The notes beneath the pieces were generated by a model, which searched no databases, was not told the DNA's origin, and saw only the letters and a list, made by a program, of their open reading frames with translations. Position numbers and translations under genes: made by a program. Shown here one piece after another: positions 1-10,065 of a DNA stretch of 40,512 nt (position 1 is the first letter of the stretch; each line of letters opens with the position of its first letter). The stretch lies in NCBI GenBank assembly GCA_003650815.1, contig QMSB01000007.1, forward strand, positions 1-40,512, written 5' to 3'. Source of the stretch: Thermoprotei archaeon. Lineage in GTDB: Archaea; Thermoproteota; Thermoprotei; Thermofilales; B15-G2.

Positions 1-2405
1 ATATCCCCGCTTTCTAACAATATTGTTTCAAATACAGCATAGCTAGTAAGGTATCCGTAATAAAGCATATTGTAATAAAACCCTATTCCTTGGAGGTTAT
101 ATAAAGATATAGTACCTCTGTATACTCCTATTGCTGAAGGCCACGGATACGCGTAGAGATCCATTTGAAAAGGAGCTATAATTCGGTACGGAGTGAAATA
201 TGTTGTGTAAGGAACTGTTCTCCACTCAGCTCTACCTGATCTAAAATCCATATAACCGTTAGTGCAGACATAGGCTCCTCTATAGGACAGTCCGTAAAAA
301 GGAAAAGTGAAGCCAAATGACTGATATACATAATTATCATCGCCGTACAGAATGTATGTTAATGACGATAATTCATAGAAAATATGAGGAAATTTCAGCA
401 CAATATAATACTCAGTGTCATACGCTGTACTATTGTTTATCGTATCTACATAACTCACATTGTAGTATTGCGAGGGGGGTTGTGCAGGCCCATTTTCTAA
501 TGTATTAAAATATATGTATACTTGAGAAATTGAGCCGGGCGTTATGTTCGCTGGAAAGACTATCCACATACACGCATTTGTCAGAGCGTTAAAGCCTGCC
601 GCAGTTGTGTAATTATATGGTATTTCTCGAAGCGTCGTAGCGTTAAGGACTCTTATCGAGTTAATGTCTAAGGTTCCAGCGACTCCGAGGTCTTCTAGAA
701 GTTTAGTAAAATTTATGAAAACTGGAGTAGGGAAATTTATTCTTCTAAATGGACTTGTTATATTTACTAAAACTCTATAGTATGGGGGTTTGCGTACATA
801 TAGTGTTGCATTAGCATAGCTTCCGTTATGGAGAATTACTACAGTTCCGTAGGAAGGCGGAAGATTTCCCTCTTCATAGCGTACCTCAAGAGAAACAGCG
901 ATGAGTTCTCTTACATAGAGTACTTCGCTTGTACTATTTTCTACAACTATTCCGAATACATCTGTTCCATTAGCTTTTACTAGCAGAGTTATCTTGGTAG
1001 CACTTGTGCCTGTAACATTTATTATATACTTAAAGAAGGCTTCTGCGCTCGAAGGCAAGACGTCGATCTTCACTGGTAGTGGTCCCAATACGATATTAGC
1101 GTCTCCATCGATTACTGATAAGCTCAAATATGTAGATACATTGTATACGTCTACGTCGCCAGTATTTCTCACTCTAATAGCTATAGTTGTGTTAAAGCCG
1201 CTTATGACGGTTGAAGGCGCAAAAATTACGCAGGATAAATTTCCTCCCTCTCTCACGTAGATTTCCCTTGAAGCTACTTCACTCGTGTATACAGTATGAC
1301 CTGTAACTGAATCATATCCATAAGCGTACACAAAAACAATTATTGTACCCCTACCCTGACATGTTAGGTTATATCTGAAGACTGCAAAACTATTAGCTGG
1401 TATAGTCTGAGGAGAGTCTAATAAGGCGTATTGAACACTTATTGATTGAGGATACTTACCTATCAGTGAAATCACTGGAGTAACATTATTTACATCATTT
1501 GGACCAAAGTTTGTCACATTGACTATAATAGTCACATTGTCTCCGCTCCGACACAAGTTGTTTTCGATAATTATTTTAGCGGAAATAGTGGAGATTCTAG
1601 GAGTAGGAACTACGCCGACAGTTCTATTAGCTGAGACAGATACGTTGAGTGAGAGGAAGTATGCTGTAAATGTCACGTTCTCGGCAGTGCCTAAGGAGTT
1701 CACAGTGATATTCCAGAAAAATATGGCAGTTGCTCCTGGAGGAAGGCGATCTATACTCGTCGGAGTTGCATTACTTATAGAAATATTAACGTCTTCCGGA
1801 GAGTAGCTCAATATAGGTGTTAGGTTAAATAAAGGTGAAGTAGAGTTATTGATAACAACTAGCCAAACAGAGCCTACACAACCATTATAGAGTACAGGGG
1901 GGCTTACAAATAAATATGCCATAGGAACTACTAATTTTAAATATGTTGAATAAACATTTCCTCTCGTAGAGAGTAATTTAAATAGATAATATCTAGTTTC
2001 ATTAGGAATTATATAAGGTATAGTTATATTGAAATAGAGGCACTCACCAGGAGAAATACTCCTAAAAGAGGGCTGTACAAGGGGGATATCTGTATAATTT
2101 CCTTTATCTATTAAAAAAGCGTAGATGTGCTGAGGTGTAAGTGTAAGAGAGCCTGTATTAAGTAGCCCGAATGTAATCATACAGTCGCCATTGGTGACAT
2201 TTATTTTAACTATAAATAGCTCAGCATTTTCAGCCATTTTTTCTCTTTCCTCTCTTACTACCTGAACACCAGTCCTACTTATCTCGCCTATACGATGTAT
2301 TAAGAAAAGCATAAAAGCTATCGAAAGCACTATTATTAAGATCATAAACATAGTAGCTATTGGAACAGATATTCCCTTACGGCGACCTAACACTGTATTC
2401 AGCAT
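1..2405 (-). CDS. Large surface/secreted protein with type IV pilin-like (class III) leader, repeated CARDB/NEW3-like beta domains and a C-terminal nidogen-like region; runs off the left edge (partial)
   Basis: Manual minus-strand translation from ATG at 2405: MLNTVLGRRKGISVPIATMFMILIIVLSIAFMLFLIHRIGEIS..., no stop found through position 1 (~801 codons). Visible end includes FGFTFPFYGLSYRGAYVCTNGYMDFRSG...IIAPFQMDLYAYPW, resembling NIDO-type domains. Missing from ORF track because no stop lies in the window. Confidence 0.85.
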   Translation of the reverse strand, partial: MLNTVLGRRKGISVPIATMFMILIIVLSIAFMLFLIHRIGEISRTGVQVVREEREKMAENAELFIVKINVTNGDCMITFGLLNTGSLTLTPQHIYAFLIDKGNYTDIPLVQPSFRSISPGECLYFNITIPYIIPNETRYYLFKLLSTRGNVYSTYLKLVVPMAYLFVSPPVLYNGCVGSVWLVVINNSTSPLFNLTPILSYSPEDVNISISNATPTSIDRLPPGATAIFFWNITVNSLGTAENVTFTAYFLSLNVSVSANRTVGVVPTPRISTISAKIIIENNLCRSGDNVTIIVNVTNFGPNDVNNVTPVISLIGKYPQSISVQYALLDSPQTIPANSFAVFRYNLTCQGRGTIIVFVYAYGYDSVTGHTVYTSEVASREIYVREGGNLSCVIFAPSTVISGFNTTIAIRVRNTGDVDVYNVSTYLSLSVIDGDANIVLGPLPVKIDVLPSSAEAFFKYIINVTGTSATKITLLVKANGTDVFGIVVENSTSEVLYVRELIAVSLEVRYEEGNLPPSYGTVVILHNGSYANATLYVRKPPYYRVLVNITSPFRRINFPTPVFINFTKLLEDLGVAGTLDINSIRVLNATTLREIPYNYTTAAGFNALTNACMWIVFPANITPGSISQVYIYFNTLENGPAQPPSQYYNVSYVDTINNSTAYDTEYYIVLKFPHIFYELSSLTYILYGDDNYVYQSFGFTFPFYGLSYRGAYVCTNGYMDFRSGRAEWRTVPYTTYFTPYRIIAPFQMDLYAYPWPSAIGVYRGTISLYNLQGIGFYYNMLYYGYLTSYAVFETILLESGD

Positions 2406-2823
2406 AATTACCCCTCCTACTAACAACCCTTATTCTAATAAGAGAAGAAGAGCTAACTGTAGAAGTAAAAGGAACTTTTATTACAGCGACTCTACTAGGC
2501 ATAAGCTTATAAGCAGGCAATAAATTTACAAGAGTATCATTAATGTAAACTGTACTTATGGTTACTAGTATATCACCATAATTATAAACATATATTGAAA
2601 TATTTAAAGTAGAAGAATCAGAGTTTTTTGAGACTGATACATGAATTATTTTAAATCTTTCACGCAAGGAAAGTTCTTCTTCTAATAGAAGTCTATTAAC
2701 AGCACTTTCAACATTTGATAAATATCCAGTATACCATAAGTAAATTATTAAACTAATTACCACAGTTATAACAAGCATCAACACAGAGGACACTACTTCA
2801 CTTACTGCTCTGTCATTTTTCAT
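2377..2823 (-). CDS. Archaeal type IV pilin / archaellin-like N-terminal domain protein
   Basis: N-terminus MKNDRAVSEVVSSVLMLVITVVISLIIYLWYTGY is a class III signal peptide with hydrophobic stretch; overlaps the start of the giant downstream protein by 29 nt. Confidence 0.85.
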   Translation of the reverse strand: MKNDRAVSEVVSSVLMLVITVVISLIIYLWYTGYLSNVESAVNRLLLEEELSLRERFKIIHVSVSKNSDSSTLNISIYVYNYGDILVTISTVYINDTLVNLLPAYKLMPSRVAVIKVPFTSTVSSSSLIRIRVVSRRGNYAEYSVRSP

Positions 2824-2921
2824 AACTAGTTATTTCTACATAGATTGTGATAAAAACTTTGTGCATATTTTTGAACGAAAAATCAATATATCTTGCCGTA
2901 AGTATCTTAGTAGAGATTTAA

Positions 2922-4427
2922 ATGAGAGCTGAACTAAAGCTTAAGGAAACACGTTTCAAAGGCTACATATTTAAGGAGTTTTATGCAGTTAACCCTCCTT
3001 TAGCTTATGTTGCTATAGCTAAAGACAAAAGAGGGTTCCTAAAATATCTAGTAATAGAGCCTCTTTTAAGCGATTACGAAAAGAAAGCTCTCGATGAAGT
3101 TAAAAGAATATTTCTAGATTTCATAGAGTCTAGTGAAAAGTTAATGATTGAAGCAAAGTCAGAAGAATTTGTGCAAAACACTATAGTAAAGATTATTAAG
3201 AAATTCAGGATAAAGGTACCAAAGCCTTCAATACACAAAATTATATATTATATTAAAAGAGACTTCCTAGGCTATGGGAAAATAGACGTTATGATAAGAG
3301 ACGAGAACCTCGAGGACATATCATGTGACGGAGTAGGCATACCTGTATACGTATGGCACAAATACTACGAGTCCATTCCATCAAACATAGTCTTTGAAAC
3401 CGAAGATGAGCTAGAAGCTATGATACACAGACTGGCCTACAAAGCTGGAAAACATATCTCAATAGCCAAGCCCATACTAGAGGGATCACTGCCCGAAGGA
3501 TTTCGTATACACCTTACCCTCAAAGAAGTCTCAATGAGAGGAGGCACATTTACCATAAGAAAGTTTAGAGCAGTACCCTTCACCATAATAGACTTAATAT
3601 CACTTAATACAGTATCTCCAGAACTAGCAGCCTACTTCTGGCTTGCAGTCGATAACATGAGGACAATAATAATAAGCGGAGCGACAGCAACAGGCAAAAC
3701 AACGATGTTAAACGCCATAGCCACTTTCATTAGACCCGAGCTGAAAATAGTGACTATCGAAGAAGTTCCTGAGATAAGACTTCCCCACGAAAACTGGATA
3801 CCTCTAGTAACTAGACCCTCTACTGAAGCGGGAGTAGAAAACATAACACTATACGATTTACTGAAGTCAGCTCTAAGGCAGCGGCCAGACTACATTATCA
3901 TAGGAGAGGTGAGAGGAGAAGAAGCATTTACTCTCTTCCAAGCAATAGCTTCAGGACACGCGGGCATGTGTACAATACACGCCGAAAGCTGCGAAGCCGC
4001 CGTAATGAGACTTCAAGCAAGACCAATGAATGTCCCTCCAGAACTCATACCTTTCGCTAATGTATTTGTGCAGATGGTGAGACATAAGCTAGGCGACAGA
4101 GCTGTAAGAAGAGTCTATGAAGTTTACGAAGTATTAGGCTACGATAGAGCTAAAGGAGAAGTGAAAATGAAGAGGGTATTTAGATGGGATGCGAGAAGAG
4201 ACATTTTTGTACAAGTCGGAGAAAGCGAGCTTCTCAAGAAAATAGCTGAAAGAAACTTCGTGACGCTAAATGAAATAATGGAAGAGTGGCATAGAAGAGC
4301 AGAAATACTTAATATACTAGCTTTAAGAAAAATAAAGAGCTTTGATGAAGTAGCAGAGTTTATCAATAAGTACTATAGGAGTCCGAGAGAAGCCTATACT
4401 TCGCTTAAGGCGGGGGCTATTATATAA
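2922..4427 (+). CDS. Type II/IV secretion system (pilus assembly, TadA/GspE/ArlI-like) ATPase
   Basis: Walker A GATATGKTT, Walker B-like DYIIIGEVRGEEA, ASGHAGMCTIHAES motif typical of secretion ATPases. Confidence 0.95.
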   Translation: MRAELKLKETRFKGYIFKEFYAVNPPLAYVAIAKDKRGFLKYLVIEPLLSDYEKKALDEVKRIFLDFIESSEKLMIEAKSEEFVQNTIVKIIKKFRIKVPKPSIHKIIYYIKRDFLGYGKIDVMIRDENLEDISCDGVGIPVYVWHKYYESIPSNIVFETEDELEAMIHRLAYKAGKHISIAKPILEGSLPEGFRIHLTLKEVSMRGGTFTIRKFRAVPFTIIDLISLNTVSPELAAYFWLAVDNMRTIIISGATATGKTTMLNAIATFIRPELKIVTIEEVPEIRLPHENWIPLVTRPSTEAGVENITLYDLLKSALRQRPDYIIIGEVRGEEAFTLFQAIASGHAGMCTIHAESCEAAVMRLQARPMNVPPELIPFANVFVQMVRHKLGDRAVRRVYEVYEVLGYDRAKGEVKMKRVFRWDARRDIFVQVGESELLKKIAERNFVTLNEIMEEWHRRAEILNILALRKIKSFDEVAEFINKYYRSPREAYTSLKAGAII

Positions 4428-5296
4428 TGCTAGAAGCATATGGCTACAAGTTCTATAGAACTTTCCTCGAGAGATATGAAGATAAATTGAGGTCTTTTAT
4501 AGATTTGTGTATAAAGGCAAAAATAAAGATGCACTATAAAGCGTACATCGGATTAACTTTTTCTATACCTTTTTTTACATTAGCCGCGTCCTTAGTTATC
4601 TTAGTGATATTACATATAGTACTATTGAAAGCCCCCCTCTTTATATCGATACTTCTTGGAATAATACTCTCGTTGGTCGTCTCACTATCCTTCTTAATGT
4701 TTATGATAGCTTACCCCCTCTACAAAGTTTCAGAGAGAAGAAGAATAATAGAAAAAAGTTTGCTTTATACAGTTAGCTATATGGCTGTATTAGCTGCGGG
4801 AGGAGCATCGCTGGAGCATATGTTAGAAAGAGTAGCAGAAGTAGAGCCTGAGAAAGAGATCAGAAGCGAATTTCAAGGTATAGTGAAGAGCATAAAAGTA
4901 CTTGGATATGACCTGCCTACAGCACTAAGTATTGCGGCTCAGCGAACAGCATCGCCAGTTTTCGCGAGGCTCCTTATAGGTTTAAGAGAAACCGCGCTTA
5001 CTAGCGGGGATCTAAGAAGCTACCTAAACTATGTGACGTCTACTATGATTAGAGAAAAGGAATCTAAACTCGAAAGCTTAGTAGAGACACTGAGCTTTCT
5101 CTCTGAAGTATATGTCGCAGCAATGGTCGCTGCACCAGTAATATTCATACTACTTTTCGTCTTGATGTCAATGATAGGTGGAGCGGTCTTCGGACTAGAT
5201 CCAGTAGTGCTGACTGTAGCCATTATTTTAATATACATGCCGTCGGCCTCTCTTGTAATGCTACTTCTATATGATAGCGTATTGTCTAGATCTTAA
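4427..5296 (+). CDS. Type II secretion/pilus assembly membrane protein (TadC/ArlJ-like)
   Basis: Multiple TM segments, T2SF-like cytosolic region; overlaps the ATPase stop by 1 nt. Confidence 0.85.
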   Translation: MLEAYGYKFYRTFLERYEDKLRSFIDLCIKAKIKMHYKAYIGLTFSIPFFTLAASLVILVILHIVLLKAPLFISILLGIILSLVVSLSFLMFMIAYPLYKVSERRRIIEKSLLYTVSYMAVLAAGGASLEHMLERVAEVEPEKEIRSEFQGIVKSIKVLGYDLPTALSIAAQRTASPVFARLLIGLRETALTSGDLRSYLNYVTSTMIREKESKLESLVETLSFLSEVYVAAMVAAPVIFILLFVLMSMIGGAVFGLDPVVLTVAIILIYMPSASLVMLLLYDSVLSRS

Positions 5297-5326
5297 AAAA
5301 TTTAAGCGGAGAATCATGAATACTCT

Positions 5327-6265
5327 GTGAGCATACTAATTCCAAAAGAGCTTAGATACTCAGTGTACACTCTATCCGGGATATTAGGTACAATTATCAT
5401 ATTCTTTCCTATACTTACAGGTATTAAAACTCTAAATGAATGTTTAGTATTTACATCTATAGGTATACCTTTACCCTATGACTTAATTTTCAATACTTCA
5501 GTTATATTTGGCTTAATTCTCATCTGTATACCAATAGCTCTCATAAACTACTTAGAAGACAGATATGTCAGAAGCTTAGAGGACAAACTACCAGACTTTT
5601 TCAAAGAATTAGCTGAGAGCACCAGAGCAGGGCTAAGTTTACCACAAGCCCTAGAGGATTACGCGAGAAGAGAGCGAGAGAGCGCTTTAGGTAAAGAGTT
5701 AAACAAAGTAGTGATAAGGTACAAGCTGCGAGCAGACTTCGAAGACGCTGTAAAAAGTCTAGCGAAAAGAATACCCACGACCTCAGTCCAGAGAGCTTAC
5801 GTAACACTAGTAGAAGCTTATAGGAGTGGAGGTAGAATGACTGAAGTCTTAGATTCAGCTGCTAGAATATACTCTATGATAAGAGACTACGAACAGAGCA
5901 AGAGAGGAAGACTAAAACACTACGTGTGGATAATATACATGAGCGTGTTTCTCTTTAGCTTTATAGCAGTAATAATAATGGAGTCATTCATAAGGCCTAC
6001 AGCAGAAATAGGCAAAGCAGTAGGAGGAACCTTTATTTTCGGTACACTAGATGAGCGAATTTATGAAGGACTGTTCTTTCTAAGCTCTCTTGTTCAGTCG
6101 ATTATGGGAGGATTCATAGCAGGAAAGATCGTTGAAGGATCCGCTACCAAAGGTATAAAACACGTAATTATAATGTTAATCGCGGTAGCTTTCTTCTTTA
6201 GTATTTTAAGTATTATACTGAGAGGCTACTTTGAATCTATAATAAAAGGATCTATCTCCATGTAA
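5327..6265 (+). CDS. Second type II secretion/pilus assembly membrane protein (TadC/ArlJ-like), GTG start
   Basis: T2SF-like pattern LPDFFKELAESTRAGLSLPQALEDYARRE...TTSVQRAYVTLVEAYRSGGRMTEVLDSAA plus C-terminal TM segments. Confidence 0.85.
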   Translation: MSILIPKELRYSVYTLSGILGTIIIFFPILTGIKTLNECLVFTSIGIPLPYDLIFNTSVIFGLILICIPIALINYLEDRYVRSLEDKLPDFFKELAESTRAGLSLPQALEDYARRERESALGKELNKVVIRYKLRADFEDAVKSLAKRIPTTSVQRAYVTLVEAYRSGGRMTEVLDSAARIYSMIRDYEQSKRGRLKHYVWIIYMSVFLFSFIAVIIMESFIRPTAEIGKAVGGTFIFGTLDERIYEGLFFLSSLVQSIMGGFIAGKIVEGSATKGIKHVIIMLIAVAFFFSILSIILRGYFESIIKGSISM

Positions 6266-6280
6266 TCTAATTAATTCAGA

Positions 6281-7225
6281 TTAACTTCTAATATCTGAAA
6301 CTATATTGTCATAAATCTTAGTTAATTTATCTCTGAGTTCTTCAACGCTATTAAAAGTAATACACATAAACTCCGTTTCATAGCTCTCTTTCACACCACT
6401 TCCTTTTAAAACTAAAAGGACAGACTTTACTGCATTTACATCTCTTATATCGATGTATTTTGCATAAGATCTCACATAGATGTCCGAGCAGTCTCCATCA
6501 GCGAGCTTTACGTCAATATAGAGTCCTTTATTTTCTCTTATAGCTAGAAATGAGAAAACATGATTAAGTCCGCTGGCTCCTTTAGCTATAGCCTCCTCTT
6601 TTACACTAAATCCTCTTTCCTCGAAAAATGATCTAACTATATTTAAAACGATTGATTCCTCAAGTTCCTTAAATTTCTGCTCTACTATTTCATACTCATA
6701 TATTCTCTCATAAATAGCTTCCCTATGAGTGAACTCTATGCCACAATTTAAGCAATAATGCTTAACAGCCGGTTCATCAAATCTAGCTTTACAGGAATTA
6801 CATTCCATTATTTCTCCTAAAAGCTCTAAATCCTCACTTCTAATGACTTCTCCACATGTTGGACATTTTTCTTTGAATGTCGACAAGACATCAATGTGAC
6901 CACAAGGTACATGCATAACTAGCTTTATTCTCTCTACATCAAATGAGCCGCAGTTTGGGCATAAGTACTTTGATAGTGCTAGGTGAGAGTTACAATTAGG
7001 ACACAGTATTATTCTCGTAAATTTTCCTCTTTTAAGGTATCCTTCAGAAGCTAGCTCTTCTAATAGGTCAACGACTTCAAAGTAGTTGCCTATATCAGGA
7101 TAATATATTCCTTCTACTTCTACGACAGGTTTTAATACTTTTATATCTTTTGTTAGTAGAGAATATACAAGATATCTAACATTCTCTCTGGTAATTTCAG
7201 TTTTACTAAAGCTTTTTTGGCTCAT
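6281..7225 (-). CDS. TackOD1-type zinc-binding protein with possible C-terminal nuclease-fold domain
   Basis: Series of CPNC/CPTC/CNSC zinc ribbons (CPNCNSHLALSKYLCPNC, CPTCGEV, CNSCKARFDEPAVKHYCLNC); resembles TackOD1 family. Confidence 0.7.
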   Translation of the reverse strand: MSQKSFSKTEITRENVRYLVYSLLTKDIKVLKPVVEVEGIYYPDIGNYFEVVDLLEELASEGYLKRGKFTRIILCPNCNSHLALSKYLCPNCGSFDVERIKLVMHVPCGHIDVLSTFKEKCPTCGEVIRSEDLELLGEIMECNSCKARFDEPAVKHYCLNCGIEFTHREAIYERIYEYEIVEQKFKELEESIVLNIVRSFFEERGFSVKEEAIAKGASGLNHVFSFLAIRENKGLYIDVKLADGDCSDIYVRSYAKYIDIRDVNAVKSVLLVLKGSGVKESYETEFMCITFNSVEELRDKLTKIYDNIVSDIRS

Positions 7226-7398
7226 AATCCACTATATAAACTCACCTTAGGAGACTTTATATTTTTTAGGTTAGGTTTTTGATGTATCACGATAAGCTAT
7301 CATCCACAATGTTACTTAATGAAGTAGCCTCTATTAGAGAAGACCGATAAGGCATTATAGTATAAATATAATGTAAAGAAAAATTAAGAAGGAATATT

Positions 7399-8373
7399 TT
7401 ATTTTTTCTTTTTCTTGAGAAGAAGCACTACTATTACTGCTATGATCACTATGACTACTATGGGTAATACCATCATCAGTGTATTCATCAGCTTCTTCTG
7501 CTCAAGCGCTTTCCAAACAGGCTCTGGATTTACTCCTAGTTTAACTACTTTAGTCACGAATGCTGGACCGTCTAGTGATACATCGTGATATATTGTTGTC
7601 CACATTCCACGGTAGTGGTCGAAAGGTGCTTCAGCAGAATAGAACACTATGTTCTTCTTATCTGGAAAAACTTCAGCAGCCATTAAGACTAGCTTACCCT
7701 CATATCCTACTTCATGTACCTCAGGCAGGGGCTCAACGAACTCAGCTACAGCACCCTTGTCGCTTGTCCAAGCAATCCTGAAGACATTTTCGGGAGCCTT
7801 ATCTTCAAGAGGCATCCATTTGCCGTTCTTGTAGGCTACTATTATACCTGGTCCGTGGAAGAGCACAGGCTTACTTACCTTTAGTTCTCCAAAGACGTCA
7901 TCAGGATTTATTAGAGCTGCTACTCTGTATGGTTTACCGCAGTTCGATCCCCTATCTACACCTTCTGTGTGCTCGTTTCTTAGTACTGTTCCTACGGCTT
8001 CAGCTATTTTGTTCATTTTAGGTATTCTCTTGAAGTCTCCGCCCTTGTAGTCACTGTCACCACACAGCCATAGTGTTTTACCACCATCATTAAACCATTT
8101 TACAATAGCACTTATTTCCTCGTCAGCGAATTCAGCGTCAATATCCACTAGAACTACTATAAGCATTTTAGCATCCTTAATATCGTCATACGTAATAGTC
8201 TCTGTGAAAACCTTCCACTCAACATCAGTAATATTACCAATCATCCACTCAAGCTGCAAATTCATCTTAATCATTCCCTTAGCGAAGACAGCAACAACAG
8301 GCTTAGCCGAAGCAGTCCCGGCAATTAGTACTGCTAATAGAATTAGTGCTAGAAGGCATACTTTAGTTCTCAT
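7399..8373 (-). CDS. Secreted, C-terminally membrane-anchored protein with GATase1-like/DUF4350-like domain
   Basis: Signal peptide MRTKVCLLALILLAVLIAGTASA; DAKMLIVVLVDIDAEFADEEISAIVKWFNDGGKTLWLCGDSDY pattern; C-terminal TM followed by KKKKK. Confidence 0.65.
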   Translation of the reverse strand: MRTKVCLLALILLAVLIAGTASAKPVVAVFAKGMIKMNLQLEWMIGNITDVEWKVFTETITYDDIKDAKMLIVVLVDIDAEFADEEISAIVKWFNDGGKTLWLCGDSDYKGGDFKRIPKMNKIAEAVGTVLRNEHTEGVDRGSNCGKPYRVAALINPDDVFGELKVSKPVLFHGPGIIVAYKNGKWMPLEDKAPENVFRIAWTSDKGAVAEFVEPLPEVHEVGYEGKLVLMAAEVFPDKKNIVFYSAEAPFDHYRGMWTTIYHDVSLDGPAFVTKVVKLGVNPEPVWKALEQKKLMNTLMMVLPIVVIVIIAVIVVLLLKKKKK

Positions 8374-8398
8374 AGTCTCCGGAAGTTAGACTTTCAGA

Positions 8399-8408
8399 AG
8401 GTATATAA
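8399..8408 (-). promoter_or_regulatory. Putative TATA box for the 7399..8373 gene
   Basis: Minus strand CTTATATACC about 26-35 nt upstream of ATG at 8373. Confidence 0.55.
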
Positions 8409-8542
8409 GATTTATCTTAAAAATAAGCGTGCGAATACCGAATTTTTTAACTTAATTAAATAGCCCAACTATTTCTCGTGAAGAAAGCTTAGCTGAATAG
8501 CTCAGAGACAGGAATAAATATTTATGAGAGACATAACATACG

Positions 8543-9988
8543 ATGAGGTCTAAGGGGAAAATATCCCTTAAGATAGCAGCTATAGTAGTTGTAGTTATTC
8601 TAGCGATATCTGTAGGCGCTTACTTTTTAATGACCCAAAGACCCCAGAAAAAAGGTGTCGTACTTAGGGTAATAACTAGACATGGATATGACATACTGGA
8701 TAAAACTAAGGAGCTTTTCCTAAAGAGCAAAATAGCCAAAGAGTATAACATAGTCGATATAGTGTGGCTACCAATAGATCCAGGACAGTGGATAGAGATC
8801 ATTAAGTCGAGTGGCCAGAAGCCGGGAAAAGAAATAGATGTTGCCTGGGGAGGAGGTCCAACGCTCTTTGACTACTTAGCATACGAGGGCTTACTTAAGC
8901 CGATGAACAGCACGCTGATTAAAGAAGTACTTAAAGAAATACCTGAGGAGATAAATGGAGCGCCCTTAATCAGGAGAAACGAGAAAGGAGAAATAATATG
9001 GATTGCTGCTGCAATTTCATCATTCGGCTTCACAATAAATACTAAGGTCATAAGTGAGCTAAAAATACCTGAACCTAAGTCTTGGATAGATTTAGCAAAC
9101 GAGACTTTCGCAGTATACCTGCCTGATTCTAAGGTAGGTGTAGCTTGCCCAACTAGAAGCACTAGTAATACGAGAATGTACGAGATAATACTCCAGATCT
9201 ACGGATGGAAGAAAGGCTGGATAATAATTACGCTAATGGGTGCTAACTCTAAGATATTCGGAGAGTCTGGTCTAGTGAGAGACGCTGTAATTAGAGGAGA
9301 CATAGCCGTGGGAATCACTATTGACTTCTATGGGTACACTGCACAGATACAGAATCCAAACTGTAAGTATGTGATGCCTGATGACGGCACAATAATAAAT
9401 GGAGACCCCATAGCACTGCTAGTAACAAGTAAGCATCCCAAAGAAGCTCAGGCGTTTATTGCATGGGTTCTCAGCGCTGAGGGACAAAAAGTGTGGCTAG
9501 ACAAGAACATAAATCGTCTGCCAGCGAATCCTAAAGTTTTTGGGACTCCTGAAGGCAAGGAGAGAGAGGACATTAAGCGAGCCTACGAAGAGACTTTAAG
9601 CAAAATACCAATAGGCTTCAGCGATGAGCTAGCACTGTCCTATGAGAACGCTATGAGGTGGTTCTTCTACGCAACTATCACTGACGCCCACAGTAAACTT
9701 CAGGAGGCGTGGATGCTTATAGTCGAAGCAAAACAGAAAGAGAAAATAGACAGAAACAAATTCATCGAGCTAATAGAGGAACTAGCAGACCCCACTAAAC
9801 TTGTTTTCACAGATCCCGCTACAGGAAAAAGCGTGACATTTACACAAGAGTATGCACAAAGCATAAACACTAAGCTAGTTAAAGACGTTGACTACAGGAA
9901 TAAGCTACTTAAAGTATGGAAGGAGTCTGCTATTAACAGGTATGAGAAAATAATAAGCGAAGTCAAAGCTATCATCGGAGGAGGTTAA
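8543..9988 (+). CDS. ABC transporter extracellular solute-binding protein (family 1-like)
   Basis: N-terminal TM anchor, DVAWGGGPTLFDYLAYEGLLKPM, HPKEAQAFIAWVLSAEGQKVW motif typical of Fe/thiamine/polyamine-type binding proteins; followed by permease and ATPase. Confidence 0.85.
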   Translation: MRSKGKISLKIAAIVVVVILAISVGAYFLMTQRPQKKGVVLRVITRHGYDILDKTKELFLKSKIAKEYNIVDIVWLPIDPGQWIEIIKSSGQKPGKEIDVAWGGGPTLFDYLAYEGLLKPMNSTLIKEVLKEIPEEINGAPLIRRNEKGEIIWIAAAISSFGFTINTKVISELKIPEPKSWIDLANETFAVYLPDSKVGVACPTRSTSNTRMYEIILQIYGWKKGWIIITLMGANSKIFGESGLVRDAVIRGDIAVGITIDFYGYTAQIQNPNCKYVMPDDGTIINGDPIALLVTSKHPKEAQAFIAWVLSAEGQKVWLDKNINRLPANPKVFGTPEGKEREDIKRAYEETLSKIPIGFSDELALSYENAMRWFFYATITDAHSKLQEAWMLIVEAKQKEKIDRNKFIELIEELADPTKLVFTDPATGKSVTFTQEYAQSINTKLVKDVDYRNKLLKVWKESAINRYEKIISEVKAIIGGG

Positions 9989-10065
9989 GCTATTAGGAAT
10001 ATTTTCCACATATATTTATTAAATAAACTTTTTTAGCCGAAATACATCTACTACAAGGGAATTAG

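Noticed and set aside
317-1806. Plus-strand ORFs 317..508, 994..1260 and 1519..1806
   Set aside because: They lie antisense inside the long open minus-strand surface protein (1..2405) that runs off the edge; sequences are not protein-like.
7226-7398. Noncoding stretch with hairpin-like CTCTATTAGAG as a possible RNA gene
   Set aside because: Only a short palindrome and AT-rich DNA; no convincing tRNA, C/D box or H/ACA structure.
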